In this document: positions 25,100 through 33,817 of the stretch, in pieces
Numbering within the stretch: position 1 is the first letter of the stretch
Layout of the letters: the number at the start of each line of letters is the position of its first letter
NCBI RefSeq assembly: GCF_019455385.1
Contig: NZ_JACOFR010000007.1
Span: 223,531 to 287,530, forward strand
From: Bradyrhizobium sp. BR 10289
GTDB taxonomy: Bacteria; Pseudomonadota; Alphaproteobacteria; Rhizobiales; Xanthobacteraceae
Reading direction: 5' to 3'
Length of the DNA stretch: 64,000 nt
Notes under the pieces: generated by a model
What the model was told of the DNA's origin: nothing
Database searches by the model: none
What the model saw: only the letters and a program-made list of their open reading frames with translations
Made by a program: the position numbers and the translations under genes

Positions 25100-26650
25100 C
25101 TACTCAGCGGCGCCCTTGATGTCCGCTGCTGGCGGCGCATAAGCCGCCTCCAGCGCGGCGAACTCCTCCGGCAGCATGTCGCACATCACCTGCACATGCG
25201 GGATGATGTTGGCGCCGACGATGAAGCCGAAATCGAGCTGGTCGCGATAGCTCTGCACGGTGATGTTGAGCGCCTGCCCATGGGTCGAGATCGACACCGG
25301 GAAGATGTGCAGCAGCTCGGCGCCGGCCGCATAGAGCGTCTGCCGCGGCCCCGGCACGTTGGACACCGTGATGTTGGCGGCCGGCGGCAGCACGTCCGAC
25401 AAATTGGAGCGGCTGTAGAGCAGCGCCAGGATCTGCACCATGATCGGCGCGCCCAGCATCGAGATGTTGGAGACTTGCGGCATCAAGGCGCGCAGCGGAT
25501 GCGACATCTCCTTGGACTTGGTCGATTGCGCGATGATGGCCTCCAGCCGCGCCTTGGGATCGTCGATATTGGTCGCGATCGCGCAGATCATGCCGAACAC
25601 CTGGTTGTTGGCCTCGGTGTTGCCTTCCTCACGCAGCGAGATCGGTACCGCAGCGGTCAATGATTTCGCCGGCAGCGTGCCATATTGCTGGAGATAGCGG
25701 CGAACCACGCCGGAGGCGAGCGCCAGTACCACGTCGTTGAGCTTGCCGCCGGCAAGCTTGGCCAGCGCCTTCGCTCGCGACAGCGAGATCGAGACGCCGG
25801 CAAAGCTGCGCTCCGAAGAGATCGTCTTGTTCAGCATGGTCGGCGGCGACACCATGCTCGCAAGGCTCTCGCGCGATTTGGGATCGGAGACCTTGCCGAG
25901 CACCTCGGAGACGCTCTTGACCATGGTCGGAATGTTGCCGGCGAAGCGCACCGCGCTCTCGATCTGATACATCGCATTGTCGAACAGGATCGAGCCGATG
26001 TCGCTCTTACCGGTGCGCGGCAGTTGCAGGTTCTGGACGGCCTTGCCGGCATCGAGCGGCTGGCTGAACAGTTGCTGATACGAATCGAGCAGGTTCGCCG
26101 CGATGTCGCGCGGCTCCTGCCCGGGCTTGCTCCCTCCCGTCGGCGGATCGACCTGCCGGGGCACAGGCGAGATGTCGTAGATCATGTTGGTCAGTGCCGC
26201 GCCGGCGCCGCCGTCGATGGCCGCATGGTGCATCTTGGAATAGAGCCCGACCTCGTTGTCCTTCATGCCCTCGAACACGTAGAACTCCCAGAGCGGGCGG
26301 GCACGGTTCAACAGCTTGGCGTGCATCCAGCCGACGATGCGTTCGAGCGTGGCGCGGTCGCGCGGCGCCGGCAGGCTGGCGCGGAAGATGTGGCGGTCGA
26401 TGTCGAACTGGTCGTCCTCGACCCAGGAGGGATGATCGATGTCGAGCGGCGCCTTCTCGAGGCGTGCTTTCAGGATCGGCGCGATGTGCAAGCGCGAGAC
26501 GATCATCGCCTTGAAGTCTTCGAAGAAATCACCCTTGTAATCGTCGGGCAGGCGGAAGATCGCCATGCTGCCGACGTGCATCGGCATCTCAGGCGTCTCC
26601 AGATACAAAAACGATGCGTCCAGCGACGACAGCTTCTTACCGTCAGCCAT
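25100..26650 (-). CDS. wax ester synthase/diacylglycerol acyltransferase (WS/DGAT)
   Basis: A 516-residue bifunctional acyltransferase that makes wax esters or triacylglycerols from acyl-CoA. The catalytic HHxxxDG motif is present (HHAAIDG, 141-147), the N-terminus has LSSLDASFLYLETPEMPMHVG, and the C-terminal part has the family blocks NITVSNVPGPRQTLYAAGA and ALNITVQSYRDQLDFGF. It is membrane-associated in characterised relatives. It is followed after nine bases by the epoxide hydrolase gene and preceded by the lipase-like gene, a packed set for storage-lipid handling. Confidence 0.94.
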   Translation of the reverse strand: MADGKKLSSLDASFLYLETPEMPMHVGSMAIFRLPDDYKGDFFEDFKAMIVSRLHIAPILKARLEKAPLDIDHPSWVEDDQFDIDRHIFRASLPAPRDRATLERIVGWMHAKLLNRARPLWEFYVFEGMKDNEVGLYSKMHHAAIDGGAGAALTNMIYDISPVPRQVDPPTGGSKPGQEPRDIAANLLDSYQQLFSQPLDAGKAVQNLQLPRTGKSDIGSILFDNAMYQIESAVRFAGNIPTMVKSVSEVLGKVSDPKSRESLASMVSPPTMLNKTISSERSFAGVSISLSRAKALAKLAGGKLNDVVLALASGVVRRYLQQYGTLPAKSLTAAVPISLREEGNTEANNQVFGMICAIATNIDDPKARLEAIIAQSTKSKEMSHPLRALMPQVSNISMLGAPIMVQILALLYSRSNLSDVLPPAANITVSNVPGPRQTLYAAGAELLHIFPVSISTHGQALNITVQSYRDQLDFGFIVGANIIPHVQVMCDMLPEEFAALEAAYAPPAADIKGAAE

Positions 26651-26695
26651 AATTCCCTCCCGGATCGTAGGACGGGCGCCTTCAGGCGCTTCTCG

Positions 26696-27496
26696 TCAGG
26701 CCGATACTGCCCGCTCCGGCGGGGCATATGCAATGGCAAACGGGCCGGCCCGGTCAAATGGCCAGAACTCCCCTTCCGGTTGCGCCAGCCGGTCCGCCAC
26801 GGCCCACAGCGCGGCGGGGTTGACGCCGAGCCCGATATGGCTCGCCAGGCGCACCTCGATATTCTCGGCGCGGTCGGAGGGACGAAGCAGACAGGTCCGC
26901 CAGTTCACCACGCCGTCGGCGCGTGAATAGATCGACGTCGTCGGCACCGGCAGATCGCCGGCGATCGCCTCGCGTGCTTCCGCAAAATCCTCGACCCGCT
27001 CGCCAGACAGCGCCTCGTAGAGCCGCGTGGCATTGGTCGCCCGAATGTCGTTGGCAAAAGGGCTGCCAAGCGTGACCACATACCGGACCATCTCGGGCGC
27101 CTGAAGCGCGAGATCGCGCGCATAGACGCCGCCGAGGCTCCAGCCAACCAGGCTGACCTTTCGTCCACTCGCGGCGTGGATCTCGGCGAGGCGAGCATGC
27201 AAGGCCTCCCGCATCCGCCCCAGACCGCCGAGATTGCGACCCATCCGCCAGGCCTGCGCCTCATAGCCAAGCTCGTTGAGATAGCGCCGCATCGGGGCCA
27301 TCGAGAGATCACTGGCGAGAAAGCCCGGCAGCGCCAGCACCGGATGGCCGTCGCCCCTGGGCGCGCGCATCAGGAGCGGCGACAGCATCACGCTGGCGTT
27401 GAATTCCAGAAGTCCACGGGCTTCGGCGAGCAGCAAACCAAGGCCCGGCGGGCGCAGCCGGCCTGTCTCCTGCGGCCCGTCCGGCCCGGAGGGCAT
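26696..27496 (-). CDS. lipase-like alpha/beta hydrolase (paralogue of 13200-13970)
   Basis: A 266-residue alpha/beta hydrolase with RGDGHPVLALPGFLASD, the nucleophile elbow GWSLGG, VVTLGSPFAND and a possible acid in YSRADGVVNW. It shares these blocks and the overall length with the hydrolase at 13200-13970. Its ATG shares one base with the stop of the DUF6489 gene (TAATG), so the two are probably translationally coupled. The WS/DGAT gene follows after 45 bases. A lipid esterase role is suggested by neighbours only. Confidence 0.82.
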   Translation of the reverse strand: MPSGPDGPQETGRLRPPGLGLLLAEARGLLEFNASVMLSPLLMRAPRGDGHPVLALPGFLASDLSMAPMRRYLNELGYEAQAWRMGRNLGGLGRMREALHARLAEIHAASGRKVSLVGWSLGGVYARDLALQAPEMVRYVVTLGSPFANDIRATNATRLYEALSGERVEDFAEAREAIAGDLPVPTTSIYSRADGVVNWRTCLLRPSDRAENIEVRLASHIGLGVNPAALWAVADRLAQPEGEFWPFDRAGPFAIAYAPPERAVSA

Positions 27497-27753
27497 TATT
27501 TCTTCTTGTCGCTGCTGCGTGTTCCGCCGAGACCGGCCATGGTGACGAACATGTCTTGAAACCGCTCGGCGAGCTTCGGATCGAAGGTGAACCAGCTCTG
27601 GATCAGCGATTCCGGCGAGACCTTGTCGATATTGCTCAAGACCTGCTGCTGTAGCTTGTCCATGACGGCAATCTGCATCGGCGAGACATCCGGCAATCCG
27701 AAGAATTGGCGGGCCTCGAGGGGGGTACAGTCGATTTCGATATTAACTTTCAT
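27496..27753 (-). CDS. small conserved protein, probable DUF6489 family
   Basis: An 85-residue acidic protein beginning MKVNIEIDCTPLEARQFFGL, with FQDMFVTMAG before a lysine-rich tail ending KKK. I recognise the start as typical of the DUF6489 family, which has no known function. TGGAGGGG lies directly upstream of the ATG, a strong ribosome site. It is the first gene of the lipid set and is coupled to the lipase-like gene. A chaperone or partner role for that hydrolase is only a guess. Confidence 0.75.
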   Translation of the reverse strand: MKVNIEIDCTPLEARQFFGLPDVSPMQIAVMDKLQQQVLSNIDKVSPESLIQSWFTFDPKLAERFQDMFVTMAGLGGTRSSDKKK

Positions 27754-28098
27754 GTCCCCTCCAGATGAGATTCGAGCGGCATCACCCAGTATCGCCGCGA
27801 CATGGTGCGCGACGCAAGCGACCTGAGATGGGAGCCGGACGCCGGCTTCCGCAATCGGCGGATATGGTCAATTGAATCGGCCTTTCGGCTTTTATTCCCC
27901 TGGCCGGTCGAAAGTCGAATATCGCCCGCTGACCTTTCGCCCCCAAATTGTCGGTCAGCATTGCTGCACAGCGGTGCAACTTGGCGCGTTCCTTGCTGGA
28001 ATGGCGCTTGCACGGGTCGAGAACTCTGGGCAACATGGATCGATCGGCCCCACCGAACAATCAAAAATGACGGTGCGGGCGAGTGGAGAGGGTCAAGA
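27754..28098. other. divergent intergenic region of 345 bases
   Basis: The region separates the DUF6489-led lipid set (minus) from the peptide-transport locus (plus). No open frame in it looks coding. It is less GC-rich than its surroundings (for example TTTCGGCTTTTATTCCCC and GACCTTTCGCCCCCAAATTG). It holds the sigma-54-like site at 27982-27997 and a short perfect dyad, TGCAC-AGCG-GTGCA, at 27965-27978. Confidence 0.6.
27982..27997 (+). promoter_or_regulatory. sigma-54-type -24/-12 promoter candidate
   Basis: TGGCGCG-TTCC-TTGCT fits the consensus TGGCACG-N4-TTGCW with one mismatch, and the invariant GG and GC are at the right spacing. Transcription would start near 28008, about 90 bases before the substrate-binding-protein ATG. 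The dyad at 27965-27978 just upstream is too close for a normal enhancer site. Confidence 0.45.
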
Positions 28099-29697
28099 AT
28101 GTCAGTCGGACGAAGTCTGTTTGCGGCGACGCTCGCCGGTATGCTTGCGTTGGCGGTCTCGCCGGCGTCGAGCCAGACGCTGCGCTATGCCAACCAGGGT
28201 GAGCTGAAATCGCTCGACCCCTACACATTGAACGAGTCCACCACCAGTGCGCATCTCGGCCATGTCTATGAAGGCCTGGTCGCCCGCGACAAGGACCTGA
28301 AGATCATCCCGGCGCTCGCCGAAAGCTGGGAGACGCCGGAGCCGACGCGCTGGCGCTTTCACCTGCGCAAGGGCGTGAAATTCCACAACGGGGACCCCTT
28401 CACCGCCGATGACGTGGTGTTCTCGGCCGAGCGCGTGCGCGCCAAGGGTTCGAATTTCCAGAGTCGCGTTCCCGCCGATGCCAAGGTCATCAAGGTCGAC
28501 GATTACACCGTCGATTTCGTCCTGACCTCGCCCAATCCCATCCTGACGGCGCTGTGGGCGACCTGGTACATCATGGACAAAAAATGGGCAGAGGCGAACG
28601 ATGCGGTGGCACCGACGCCGGCCGCCGCCACGACCCCGAGCTACGCCTCGCTCCATGAAAACGGCACCGGAGCCTTCACCATCGAGAGCCACCAGCCGGG
28701 CGTGAAGACCGTCTACAAGCCCAATCCGAACTGGTGGCGCAAGCCGGAACATAATCTGAAGGAGATCATCTTCACGCCGATTGCAAACCCGGCCACGCGC
28801 GTCGCGGCACTGCTGTCGGGCGAGGTCGACGTGATCGAGCCGGTTCCGGTCCAGGACATCGAACGCGTCAAAGCGAGCCCCAACGCCACTGTGCTGACGG
28901 GACCCGAGCTGCGCACCCTCTTCGTCGGCATGGACCAGGCGCGCGACGAGCTCCTTTACTCCAACATCAAGGGCAAGAACCCCTTCAAGGACGTGCGCGT
29001 CCGCGAGGCCGTCTACCGGGCGATCGACGTCGATCTGATCAAGAATCGCGTCATGCGCGGGCTCTCCACGCCGTCCACGTTGATGGTCGCACCAGAGATC
29101 TTTTCCGCGAAGGACTTGACCCGGCCGAAGTTCGACCCCGACGCCGCCAAGAAGCTTCTGGCCGACGCCGGCTATGCGGAAGGTTTCGAGGTGACGATGG
29201 ACTGCCCGAACGATCGCTACGTCAATGACGCCGCGATCTGCCAGGCGATCGTCGGCATGCTCGCCCGCATCAACATCAAGGTCGACCTGCTGGCGCAGCC
29301 CAAGGCCCAGTATTTCGCCAAGGTGCTCAAGCCTGGCGGCTACAAGACCTCGCTGTACATGCTGGGCTGGACCCCGGATACGCTCGACTCCCAGAACGTG
29401 CTGCACGACATCATGGGCTGCCGGGACGATCCCAAGGATCCCAACCGGGGCGAGGCCAATCTCGCCGGCTATTGCAACAAGCAGTTCGACGAGCTCGCCG
29501 ACAAGGTTCTGGTGGAATCGGATGCGGCCAAGCGCGATCAGCTGATCAAGCAGGCTTTCGAGCTTTCGATGAAGGATTGGGCCTACATTCCGCTGCACCA
29601 GCAGGCGATCGCCTGGGGCGTGTCGAAGAAGGTGAAGCTGACCCAGCGTGCCGACAACATGGTCATGCTCTACTGGGCGACCAAGCAGGAAGAGTAG
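28099..29697 (+). CDS. Opp/Dpp-type ABC substrate-binding protein (set 1)
   Basis: A 532-residue periplasmic solute-binding protein family 5 member. The signal peptide has core LFAATLAGMLALAVSPASS, followed by the family start LRYANQGELKSLDPYT, FHNGDPFTADDVVFS and YKPNPNWWR. The frame is open upstream to 27802, but the ATG at 28099 has GAGAGGG before it and directly starts the signal peptide. It is followed by a strong stem-loop and then two permease and two ATPase genes, a complete importer. Peptides or opine-like compounds are typical ligands; a gamma-glutamyl compound is suggested by the downstream gene. Confidence 0.93.
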   Translation: MSVGRSLFAATLAGMLALAVSPASSQTLRYANQGELKSLDPYTLNESTTSAHLGHVYEGLVARDKDLKIIPALAESWETPEPTRWRFHLRKGVKFHNGDPFTADDVVFSAERVRAKGSNFQSRVPADAKVIKVDDYTVDFVLTSPNPILTALWATWYIMDKKWAEANDAVAPTPAAATTPSYASLHENGTGAFTIESHQPGVKTVYKPNPNWWRKPEHNLKEIIFTPIANPATRVAALLSGEVDVIEPVPVQDIERVKASPNATVLTGPELRTLFVGMDQARDELLYSNIKGKNPFKDVRVREAVYRAIDVDLIKNRVMRGLSTPSTLMVAPEIFSAKDLTRPKFDPDAAKKLLADAGYAEGFEVTMDCPNDRYVNDAAICQAIVGMLARINIKVDLLAQPKAQYFAKVLKPGGYKTSLYMLGWTPDTLDSQNVLHDIMGCRDDPKDPNRGEANLAGYCNKQFDELADKVLVESDAAKRDQLIKQAFELSMKDWAYIPLHQQAIAWGVSKKVKLTQRADNMVMLYWATKQEE

Positions 29698-29713
29698 GTG
29701 TCGACAAGTTGTG

Positions 29714-29743
29714 AAGTCCCGGAAGCTCTGGCTTCCGGGACTT
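29714..29743 (+). other. 13-base stem-loop between binding-protein and permease genes
   Basis: AAGTCCCGGAAGC-TCTG-GCTTCCGGGACTT is perfect and lies 16 bases after the stop codon of the binding protein. No U-run follows, so it may stabilise the upstream mRNA or reduce read-through, as between other binding-protein and permease genes, where it keeps the binding protein in excess. Confidence 0.7.
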
Positions 29744-29798
29744 GCTGTTTCGGGCTAACGCGATGATGCGTGCTGCTGAAGAGATGTGAAAGGAACAG

Positions 29799-30779
29799 AT
29801 GCTCGCTTTCACACTGCGCCGGGCCATTCAGGCCATCGGCGTCATGATTGCCGTCGGAATCATCGCGTTCTCGATGTTCCGCTTTGCCGGCGATCCCGTG
29901 AACCAGATGGTGGGAATGGATACGTCGGGCGCCGAGCGCGCCGCGATCCGCAAGTCGCTCGGCCTCGACGATCCCGTGATCGTGCAGTTCGGCCGCTATA
30001 TCGGCAACGCCGCGCAATTTAAGTTCGGCGTGTCCTATCAGTTCCGCCTGCCGGTCACCAACCTCCTGATTGAGCGGATGCCGGCGACGCTGGAGCTTGC
30101 GATCTGCGCCACCATCTTCGCCATGGTCAGCGGCATCCTGATGGGGGTCTATTCGGCGCTGCGTCGTGACAGCTGGCTCGCGCATGTCTTCCAGGCCGTC
30201 TCGCTGATCGGCATCTCGCTGCCGACCTTCCTGATCGGCGTTCTCATGATCTACCTGTTCTCGGTGACGCTCGGCTGGCTGCCCTCGTTCGGCCGAGGCG
30301 ATGTCGTGCATATCGGCTGGTGGACGACGGGTCTCCTGACGCTGACGGGCCTAAAGGCGCTGATCATGCCCTCGATCACGCTCGGACTGTTCCAGATGAC
30401 GCTGATCATGCGGCTGGTGCGCGCCGAGATGCTGGAGGTCATGCGCACCGACTATATCCGCTTCGCCCGCGCCCGCGGGCTGACCACGCGGGCGATCCAT
30501 TTCGGTCACGCGCTGCGCAACACGCTGGTTCCCGTGATCACCGTCGCGGGCCTGCAATTTGGCTCGGTCATTGCATTCGCGATCATCACCGAGACCGTGT
30601 TCCAGTGGCCGGGCATGGGGCTCCTGTTCGTGCAGGCCGTTCAGAACGTCGATATCCCGATCATGGCGGCCTACCTGATGATGGTCTCCCTGATCTTCGT
30701 CACCATCAATCTCGTGGTTGATATCCTCTACACCATCGTCGATCCGCGGCTGCGCTCGACGGTCAGCCAGGCGCATTGA
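29799..30779 (+). CDS. Opp/Dpp-type ABC permease, B subunit (set 1)
   Basis: A 326-residue inner-membrane protein with six predicted helices, the DppB/OppB N-terminal block (LRRAIQAIGVMIAVGIIAFS) and the EAA loop that docks the ATPase (EVMRTDYIRFARARGLTTR). It forms the translocation pore with the next gene product. The C-subunit gene begins two bases after its stop. Confidence 0.94.
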   Translation: MLAFTLRRAIQAIGVMIAVGIIAFSMFRFAGDPVNQMVGMDTSGAERAAIRKSLGLDDPVIVQFGRYIGNAAQFKFGVSYQFRLPVTNLLIERMPATLELAICATIFAMVSGILMGVYSALRRDSWLAHVFQAVSLIGISLPTFLIGVLMIYLFSVTLGWLPSFGRGDVVHIGWWTTGLLTLTGLKALIMPSITLGLFQMTLIMRLVRAEMLEVMRTDYIRFARARGLTTRAIHFGHALRNTLVPVITVAGLQFGSVIAFAIITETVFQWPGMGLLFVQAVQNVDIPIMAAYLMMVSLIFVTINLVVDILYTIVDPRLRSTVSQAH

Positions 30780-30780
30780 G

Positions 30781-31743
30781 ATGAGCGAGGCCGTCGTTCC
30801 CCATCCGACCGAGAAGCGCCCTGCGGCGGCGCCTGGCTGGTTCAGGCGCGCACTGGACAGCGATTTGTTCTATTCGTTCCGCCGCTCGAAGATCACCATG
30901 ATCGCGGCGGGGGTGACGCTGCTGTTCTTCCTGGTCGCGATTTTCGCCTCGGCGCTGTCGGTGCAAAATCCGTTCGATCCCGCACAGCTCCAGCTGATGA
31001 ACTCCCGCATCTCGCCGCTCTGGACCGCCGACGGACAGAGCCCGTTCCTGCTCGGTACTGACGAGCAGGGCCGCGACGTGCTGTCCGCGATCCTCTACGG
31101 CCTGCGCATCTCGCTGCTCGTCGGCGTGCTTGGCGTGGTGTTGTCCGGCGCGATCGGCATCCTGCTCGGGCTGACGGCCGGTTATTTCGGCGGCGCCGTC
31201 GACGGGCTGATCATGCGTATCGCCGACGTGCAGCTTTCGTTTCCGGCCATCCTGATTGCGCTCCTGATCAACGGCATCGCCAAGTCGGTCTTCGGCAACA
31301 AGCTCGACGAGATGAGCATGCTGGCGGTCCTGGTGTTCGCGATCGGCCTGAGCTTCTGGGTGCAATACGCGCGCACGGTGCGCGGCTCGGTGCTGGTCGA
31401 GAAAAACAAGGACTATGTCGCAGCCGCGCAATTGATCGGTCTGCCGGCTCCCGTGATCATGCTGCGGCACGTGCTGCCGAACACCACGGGGCCGGTCCTC
31501 GTGATCGCCACCATCAACCTCGCGCTCGCCATCATCACCGAGGCCACGCTGTCGTTTCTCGGCTCGGGGATGCCCGAGACCATGCCGTCGCTGGGCACGC
31601 TGATCCGCATCGGCAACGGCTACCTCTTCGCCGGCGAATGGTGGATCGTCGCCTTCCCCGGCCTCGCGCTCGCCGCGCTGATCTTGTCGATCAACCTGCT
31701 CGGCGACTGGCTGCGCGACGCGCTCAACCCGAAACTCCGATGA
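30781..31743 (+). CDS. Opp/Dpp-type ABC permease, C subunit (set 1)
   Basis: A 320-residue permease with the DppC/OppC N-terminal cytoplasmic segment, then FLLGTDEQGRDVLSAILYGL and the EAA loop KDYVAAAQLIGLPAP. The frame extends 63 bases upstream into the previous gene; the ATG at 30781, one base after the stop of the B subunit, is the natural start. It pairs with the B subunit in the membrane. The ATPase gene follows after 13 bases. Confidence 0.94.
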   Translation: MSEAVVPHPTEKRPAAAPGWFRRALDSDLFYSFRRSKITMIAAGVTLLFFLVAIFASALSVQNPFDPAQLQLMNSRISPLWTADGQSPFLLGTDEQGRDVLSAILYGLRISLLVGVLGVVLSGAIGILLGLTAGYFGGAVDGLIMRIADVQLSFPAILIALLINGIAKSVFGNKLDEMSMLAVLVFAIGLSFWVQYARTVRGSVLVEKNKDYVAAAQLIGLPAPVIMLRHVLPNTTGPVLVIATINLALAIITEATLSFLGSGMPETMPSLGTLIRIGNGYLFAGEWWIVAFPGLALAALILSINLLGDWLRDALNPKLR

Positions 31744-31756
31744 GTGTGCGTCGCCC

Positions 31757-32743
31757 ATGACCGAACCCGTTCTCTCCGTGCGCAACCTTCAGGTGGAGTT
31801 CGCCGCCCGCCGCGGCACGTTGCGCGCCATCGACGGCGTCTCCTTCGACATCGCCAAGGGCGAAGTGCTGGGCGTGGTCGGCGAATCCGGTGCTGGCAAA
31901 TCCGTCACGGGCCTTGCGGTGATCGGACTTATTGATCCGCCAGGTCGTATTGCCGGCGGCGAGATCCGTCTCGCCGGCCTGCGGATCGACAATCTGCCGC
32001 CGGAGGAGATGCGCCGCGTCCGCGGCAAACGCATCGGCATGATTTTTCAGGATCCCCTCACCTCGCTCAATCCGCTGTACAAGGTCGGCGACCAGATCGT
32101 GGAGACGATCCGGACTCACCTGAACCTGTCCGAGAGCGCCGCCCGCCGCCGGGCCATCGACCTGCTCGCCGAGGTCGGCATTCCCGCGCCTGAGAAGCGC
32201 ATCGACGGCTATCCGCATGAATTCTCCGGCGGCATGCGCCAGCGCGTGGTGATTGCGCTCGCGATCTGCGCCGAGCCGGAACTGATCATCGCGGACGAGC
32301 CGACCACCGCGCTCGACGTCTCCGTGCAGGCGCAGATCATCTCGCTGATCAAGCGCCTCGGCCGCGATCACGGCACCGCCGTGATGCTGGTGACCCACGA
32401 CATGGGCGTGATCGCCGAGACCTCGGACCGCGTTGCGGTGATGTATGCCGGCCGTGTCGCCGAGATCGGCCCGGTCCAGGATGTCGTCAAGAACCCGCTG
32501 CATCCCTACGCCAAGGGCCTGATGGGCGCGATCCCGACGCTGGCCGGCGAGGACAAGCGCCTGGTGCAGATCCCCGGCTCCATGCCGCGGCTGTCGGCGA
32601 TCCCGCGCGGCTGCTCGTTCAATCCGCGCTGCGCCTCCGCCTTCGATCGCTGCCGGGTCGACCGGCCCGAGCCGCTGTCGCGCGGCACGCAGTCCGTGGC
32701 CTGTCATCTCTATGACACCGCGCCCGCGGAAACCGCGGCATGA
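31757..32743 (+). CDS. Opp/Dpp-type ABC ATPase, D subunit (set 1)
   Basis: A 328-residue ATPase with Walker A GESGAGKS, signature FSGGMRQR, Walker [14 protein letters not shown] and the C-terminal oligopeptide-transport extension with cysteines in [15 protein letters not shown]. The D-type subunit joins the F-type to drive set 1 uptake. Its stop overlaps the next start by four bases (ATGA). Confidence 0.95.
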   Translation: MTEPVLSVRNLQVEFAARRGTLRAIDGVSFDIAKGEVLGVVGESGAGKSVTGLAVIGLIDPPGRIAGGEIRLAGLRIDNLPPEEMRRVRGKRIGMIFQDPLTSLNPLYKVGDQIVETIRTHLNLSESAARRRAIDLLAEVGIPAPEKRIDGYPHEFSGGMRQRVVIALAICAEPELIIADEPTTALDVSVQAQIISLIKRLGRDHGTAVMLVTHDMGVIAETSDRVAVMYAGRVAEIGPVQDVVKNPLHPYAKGLMGAIPTLAGEDKRLVQIPGSMPRLSAIPRGCSFNPRCASAFDRCRVDRPEPLSRGTQSVACHLYDTAPAETAA

Positions 32744-33729
32744 GCACGCCCTTCGTCCAAGCCACAAATCTGCGCCGCGTCTTCGACGTCTCAAAGCCCT
32801 GGCTCAACCGCGTGCTCGAGGGCGGGCAGCTCGAATTTCTCAAGGCCGTCGACGGCGTCACTTTCGACATCAAGAAGGGTGAGACCTTTGCGCTGGTCGG
32901 CGAGTCCGGATCGGGCAAGACCACGGTGGCGCGGATGGTGGTCGGCCTGCTGCCGCCGAGCTCCGGCGACGTGCTGATCGACGGAATCCCGATGGCCGAT
33001 CCGCGGCAGGCGCTGGCGCGTCGAAAGTTGCGCCGTCGCATCCAGATGATCTTCCAGGATCCCTATGCGAGCCTCAATCCGCGCTTCCGGGTCGATGCCA
33101 TCATCTCCGAGCCGATCCGCGCGTTCGACCTGATCCAGGGTGAACGCGACATCCAGGCGCGCGTCGGCGAGTTGCTCAGCCTCGTCGGCCTGCATCCCGA
33201 CGACCGGCTGAAATTTCCGCACGAATTCTCCGGCGGCCAGCGCCAGCGCATTGCGATCGCCCGGGCGCTCGCCTCCGATGCCGAGTTCATCGTCTGCGAC
33301 GAGCCGACCTCGGCGCTGGACGTCTCCGTGCAGGCCCAGATCCTGAACCTGATGCGCGACCTCCAGGACAAGTTCGGCCTGACCTACATGTTCATCAGCC
33401 ACAACCTCGCCGTGGTCCGTCACATGGCGAGCCGTGTTGGCGTGATGTATCTCGGCCGCATCGTCGAGATCGCGGAAGGCAAGGAACTGTTCGCCCGCCC
33501 GCGCATGCCCTACACCAAGATGCTGCTCGGCGCTGTGCCGGATCTCGCCATGAGCGGCCGCCAGCGCATCCCGGTGAAGGGCGAGATCCCGAACCCGATC
33601 AACCCGCCCTCCGGCTGCGCCTTCAATCCGCGCTGTCCGCTGGCGTTCGATCTGTGCCGCAAGGAAACCCCGGAACTGATCGACGGGGTGGCCTGCCATG
33701 CGGTGAACACCGCGCCGGTCCCGGCCTAA
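32740..33729 (+). CDS. Opp/Dpp-type ABC ATPase, F subunit (set 1)
   Basis: A 329-residue ATPase with Walker A GESGSGKT, FQDPYASLNPR after the Q-loop, signature FSGGQRQR, Walker B IVCDEPTSALD and the C-terminal GCAFNPRCPLAFDLC region. It completes transporter set 1. The gamma-glutamyltransferase-like gene follows after 88 bases on the same strand. Confidence 0.95.
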   Translation: MSTPFVQATNLRRVFDVSKPWLNRVLEGGQLEFLKAVDGVTFDIKKGETFALVGESGSGKTTVARMVVGLLPPSSGDVLIDGIPMADPRQALARRKLRRRIQMIFQDPYASLNPRFRVDAIISEPIRAFDLIQGERDIQARVGELLSLVGLHPDDRLKFPHEFSGGQRQRIAIARALASDAEFIVCDEPTSALDVSVQAQILNLMRDLQDKFGLTYMFISHNLAVVRHMASRVGVMYLGRIVEIAEGKELFARPRMPYTKMLLGAVPDLAMSGRQRIPVKGEIPNPINPPSGCAFNPRCPLAFDLCRKETPELIDGVACHAVNTAPVPA

Positions 33730-33817
33730 CGCGCGCGTGCCATGCGGTCTGTGCATTTGGCATCCCAGCGCCTGATGTGATCAATTGCGCGCGCCGGAAA
33801 TAAGGTAGCGAACTCCA

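Noticed and set aside
27965..27978. TGCAC-AGCG-GTGCA dyad as an NtrC site
   Set aside because: The half-site spacing is three bases shorter than in the NtrC consensus and the dyad is too close to the -24 element for an enhancer.
27750..28064. Overlapping minus-strand open frames of 92 and 104 codons in the 345-base intergenic region
   Set aside because: No family likeness, no convincing ribosome site, and they overlap each other and the promoter of the neighbouring locus.
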